A stretch of 64,000 bases of DNA from Niastella sp. OAS944 (GTDB lineage: Bacteria; Bacteroidota; Bacteroidia; Chitinophagales; Chitinophagaceae): contig JANUBW010000001.1 in assembly GCA_024809215.1 (NCBI GenBank), positions 2,274,841 through 2,338,840 on the forward strand, written 5' to 3'. The notes beneath the pieces are model-generated. The model saw only the letters and a list, made by a program, of their open reading frames with translations. It was not told where the DNA came from and searched no databases. Below, in pieces: positions 62,323 through 64,000 of the stretch. A program made the position numbers and the translations under genes. Positions within the stretch are counted from its first letter, which is position 1; the number at the start of each line of letters is the position of its first letter.

Positions 62323-64000
62323 ATGAAAAAAACAAACATCCTCAAAGCATGGCGGGTGCTAATAAACCTGTGCATAATACTATTTGTATTACAGTTGTAC
62401 GTGCAGGCACAAACACTACCAGCCAATTTTCAACGTGTACAGGTAACTGCATCATTAAGCAATCCTACTGCAATGGCCTTTACGCCCGATGGCCGTGTTC
62501 TTATTTGTCAGCAAAGCGGGCAACTAAGGGTAGTAAAGAACGGCAGCCTTTTATCAACTCCAGCTGTTTCATTATCGGTAAATACAAGTGGCGAACGCGG
62601 CCTTATAGGTGTAGCCGTTGACCCCAACTTTACCACCAACCAGTACATTTACCTTTACTACACGCATACTTCGGGACCGCATAACCGCGTAAGCCGGTTT
62701 ACTATGACAGGCGATGTGGCAGGTTCAGAAACCGCCATACTTGATCTGCCTACATTAAATGCCATCTATCATAATGGTGGTGGTTTAGCCTTTGGCAACG
62801 ACGGCAAATTATATGTTGCAGTTGGTGAGAACCAGGTAGGTTCTAATTCACAAAACCTCGATAGCTATCTTGGAAAATTATTACGCATTAACCCCGATGG
62901 CACCGTGCCCACTGGCAACCCCTTTACCGGCGGCGCGGCCCGCAGCAGGGTGTGGGCGTATGGTTTAAGAAATCCCTTCACTATTTCCGTAGACCCTGTA
63001 AGCGGAAAGATACTTGTGAACGATGTGGGCAATGCCACCTGGGAAGAAATTAATGATGCTACTACAGGTGGTCGTAATTTTGGCTGGCCCGATAAAGAAG
63101 GTATGTGCACCAGTGGTTGTACCGGTTTCACCAACCCTATTTATGTATATGCAACCAACCGCAACGATCCCCCGCCTGCCGGGCAAGGCTGCGCCATAAA
63201 CGGCGGTACTTTCTTTAATGGGGCCATTAGTAATTATCCCGCTACTTACAACGGGCGATACTTTTTTCTCGATTACTGTGGCAACTGGATAGATCATATT
63301 AACCCAACCGTTGCATCACCTACCCGTAGCAATTTTGGTACAAGCTTAGGTAGCGGACTGGTATATATAAAACAAGGTACAGATGGCAATCTATATTATT
63401 TAAGCAGGGACAATAACGCCCTGTATAGAATTATTTATACTGGTACGCAGGCGCCGGTGATTACCACGCAGCCACAAAGTATTACTATATCGCAGGGTAA
63501 TACGGCTACGTTCAGCGTTACCGCTACGGGTAATCCGGCGCCTACGTACCAATGGCGAAAAGGTGGTACCAATATTTCCGGTGCCACGTCAGCCACCTAT
63601 TCAATTACCAATGTGCAACCCGCCCATGCAGGCACCTACAGCGTTGTTGTAACCAATAGCTCCGGCTCTGTTACCAGCAACAATGCCACCTTAACAGTAA
63701 CACAACCCAATACAGCACCTGTGGCCACCATTACCAGTCCGGCCAATGGCACATCATTCAGGGCAGGCACTGTTATTAACTTTACAGGCACTGCTACCGA
63801 TGCAGAAGACGGAACATTACCCGCTGCTAACTATGAATGGTGGGTTGATTTTCACCATGCCAATCATATTCACCCCGGACCAGATATTTCAGATGGCGCA
63901 AACGGTGGTTCATTCCCCATTTCTGCCGAAGGCCATACGGAAACCGATATCTGGTATCGGTTATACCTGGTTGTTCGTGATGCACAGGGCGCACGTGATA
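62323..64000 (+). CDS. PQQ-dependent sugar dehydrogenase-like protein with Ig domain (3' end outside window)
   Basis: The first 559 codons. Signal peptide (INLCIILFVLQLYVQA), then a six-bladed propeller of the glucose/sorbosone dehydrogenase family (about 40-370: NPTAMAFTPDGRVLICQQSG, GERGLIGVAVDPNF, YHNGGGLAFGNDGKLYVAVG, LGKLLRINPDGTVP, YGLRNPFTISVDP, NFGWPDKEG). After that comes an Ig-like domain (TTQPQSITISQGNTATFSV), and the start of a PKD/Ig-type region (TAPVATITSPANG). It oxidises sugars with PQQ in related enzymes; cofactor residues were not checked. A T9SS C-terminus is expected beyond the window. Confidence 0.9.
   Translation, partial: MKKTNILKAWRVLINLCIILFVLQLYVQAQTLPANFQRVQVTASLSNPTAMAFTPDGRVLICQQSGQLRVVKNGSLLSTPAVSLSVNTSGERGLIGVAVDPNFTTNQYIYLYYTHTSGPHNRVSRFTMTGDVAGSETAILDLPTLNAIYHNGGGLAFGNDGKLYVAVGENQVGSNSQNLDSYLGKLLRINPDGTVPTGNPFTGGAARSRVWAYGLRNPFTISVDPVSGKILVNDVGNATWEEINDATTGGRNFGWPDKEGMCTSGCTGFTNPIYVYATNRNDPPPAGQGCAINGGTFFNGAISNYPATYNGRYFFLDYCGNWIDHINPTVASPTRSNFGTSLGSGLVYIKQGTDGNLYYLSRDNNALYRIIYTGTQAPVITTQPQSITISQGNTATFSVTATGNPAPTYQWRKGGTNISGATSATYSITNVQPAHAGTYSVVVTNSSGSVTSNNATLTVTQPNTAPVATITSPANGTSFRAGTVINFTGTATDAEDGTLPAANYEWWVDFHHANHIHPGPDISDGANGGSFPISAEGHTETDIWYRLYLVVRDAQGARD

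Overview
The window is chromosomal DNA from a member of the Bacteroidota, most likely a soil or plant-associated Chitinophagaceae of the Chitinophaga/Niastella type. The phylum call rests on SusC/SusD pairs, FecR/ECF-sigma pairs, type IX secretion (T9SS) sorting domains of both A and B type, and -7 promoter elements of the TAnnTTTG type. The family call is inference. No rRNA, CRISPR array, insertion sequence or prophage was seen.

Layout. 1-11.7 kb (all minus strand): two ECF sigma/FecR pairs, one leading into a SusC receptor with an STN signalling domain (cut by the window edge), the other into a 1,727-residue secreted alginate-lyase-superfamily enzyme. 11.8-18.9 kb: an orphan secreted protein, then a module of AraC regulator, TPR histidine kinase, NtrC-type response regulator and two alpha/beta hydrolases. 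19.3-21.4 kb: an operon of DUF1223 thioredoxin-like protein, hydrolase and OsmC/Ohr. 21.7-25.5 kb: a LytS/LytT pair, a dicarboxylate symporter and an SGNH hydrolase. 25.5-26.7 kb: three 42-nt palindromic repeats, then two promoter-linked pairs of tRNA-like genes, a terminator hairpin and an unknown ORF 12 nt behind it. 26.7-31.2 kb: LRR protein, unusual SDR, LysR and divergent MdaB, small membrane protein. 31.3-35.7 kb: a PKD-repeat T9SS type B surface protein broken by an in-frame amber codon. 35.9-43.3 kb: a second copy of the AraC / kinase / regulator / hydrolase module, with an extra hydrolase and a metallo-beta-lactamase-fold enzyme. 43.3-44.9 kb: an OMPLA-like outer-membrane protein and a DUF2541 protein. 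45.2-53.7 kb: a polysaccharide utilisation locus (GH31 alpha-xylosidase-like enzyme, SusC, SusD, lipoprotein). 54-57.9 kb: MerR/TipAS regulator, Kef antiporter with its flavoprotein partner, and a truncated hydrolase. 58-64 kb: pectate lyase, a jelly-roll lyase with CBM96, and a PQQ-type sugar dehydrogenase (cut by the window end).

How it works together. Most of the content is glycan capture and breakdown (two SusC receptors, GH31, three lyases, a sugar dehydrogenase) with matched surface sensing, mixed with detoxification functions (OsmC, MdaB, Kef/KefF, several hydrolases). The two things that stand out are the duplicated tRNA-like pair at 25.7-26.1 kb, in which three of four members have lost U33 while keeping the tertiary core, and the paralogous two-component/hydrolase modules at 12.7-18.9 and 35.9-43.3 kb, which also share a candidate operator.
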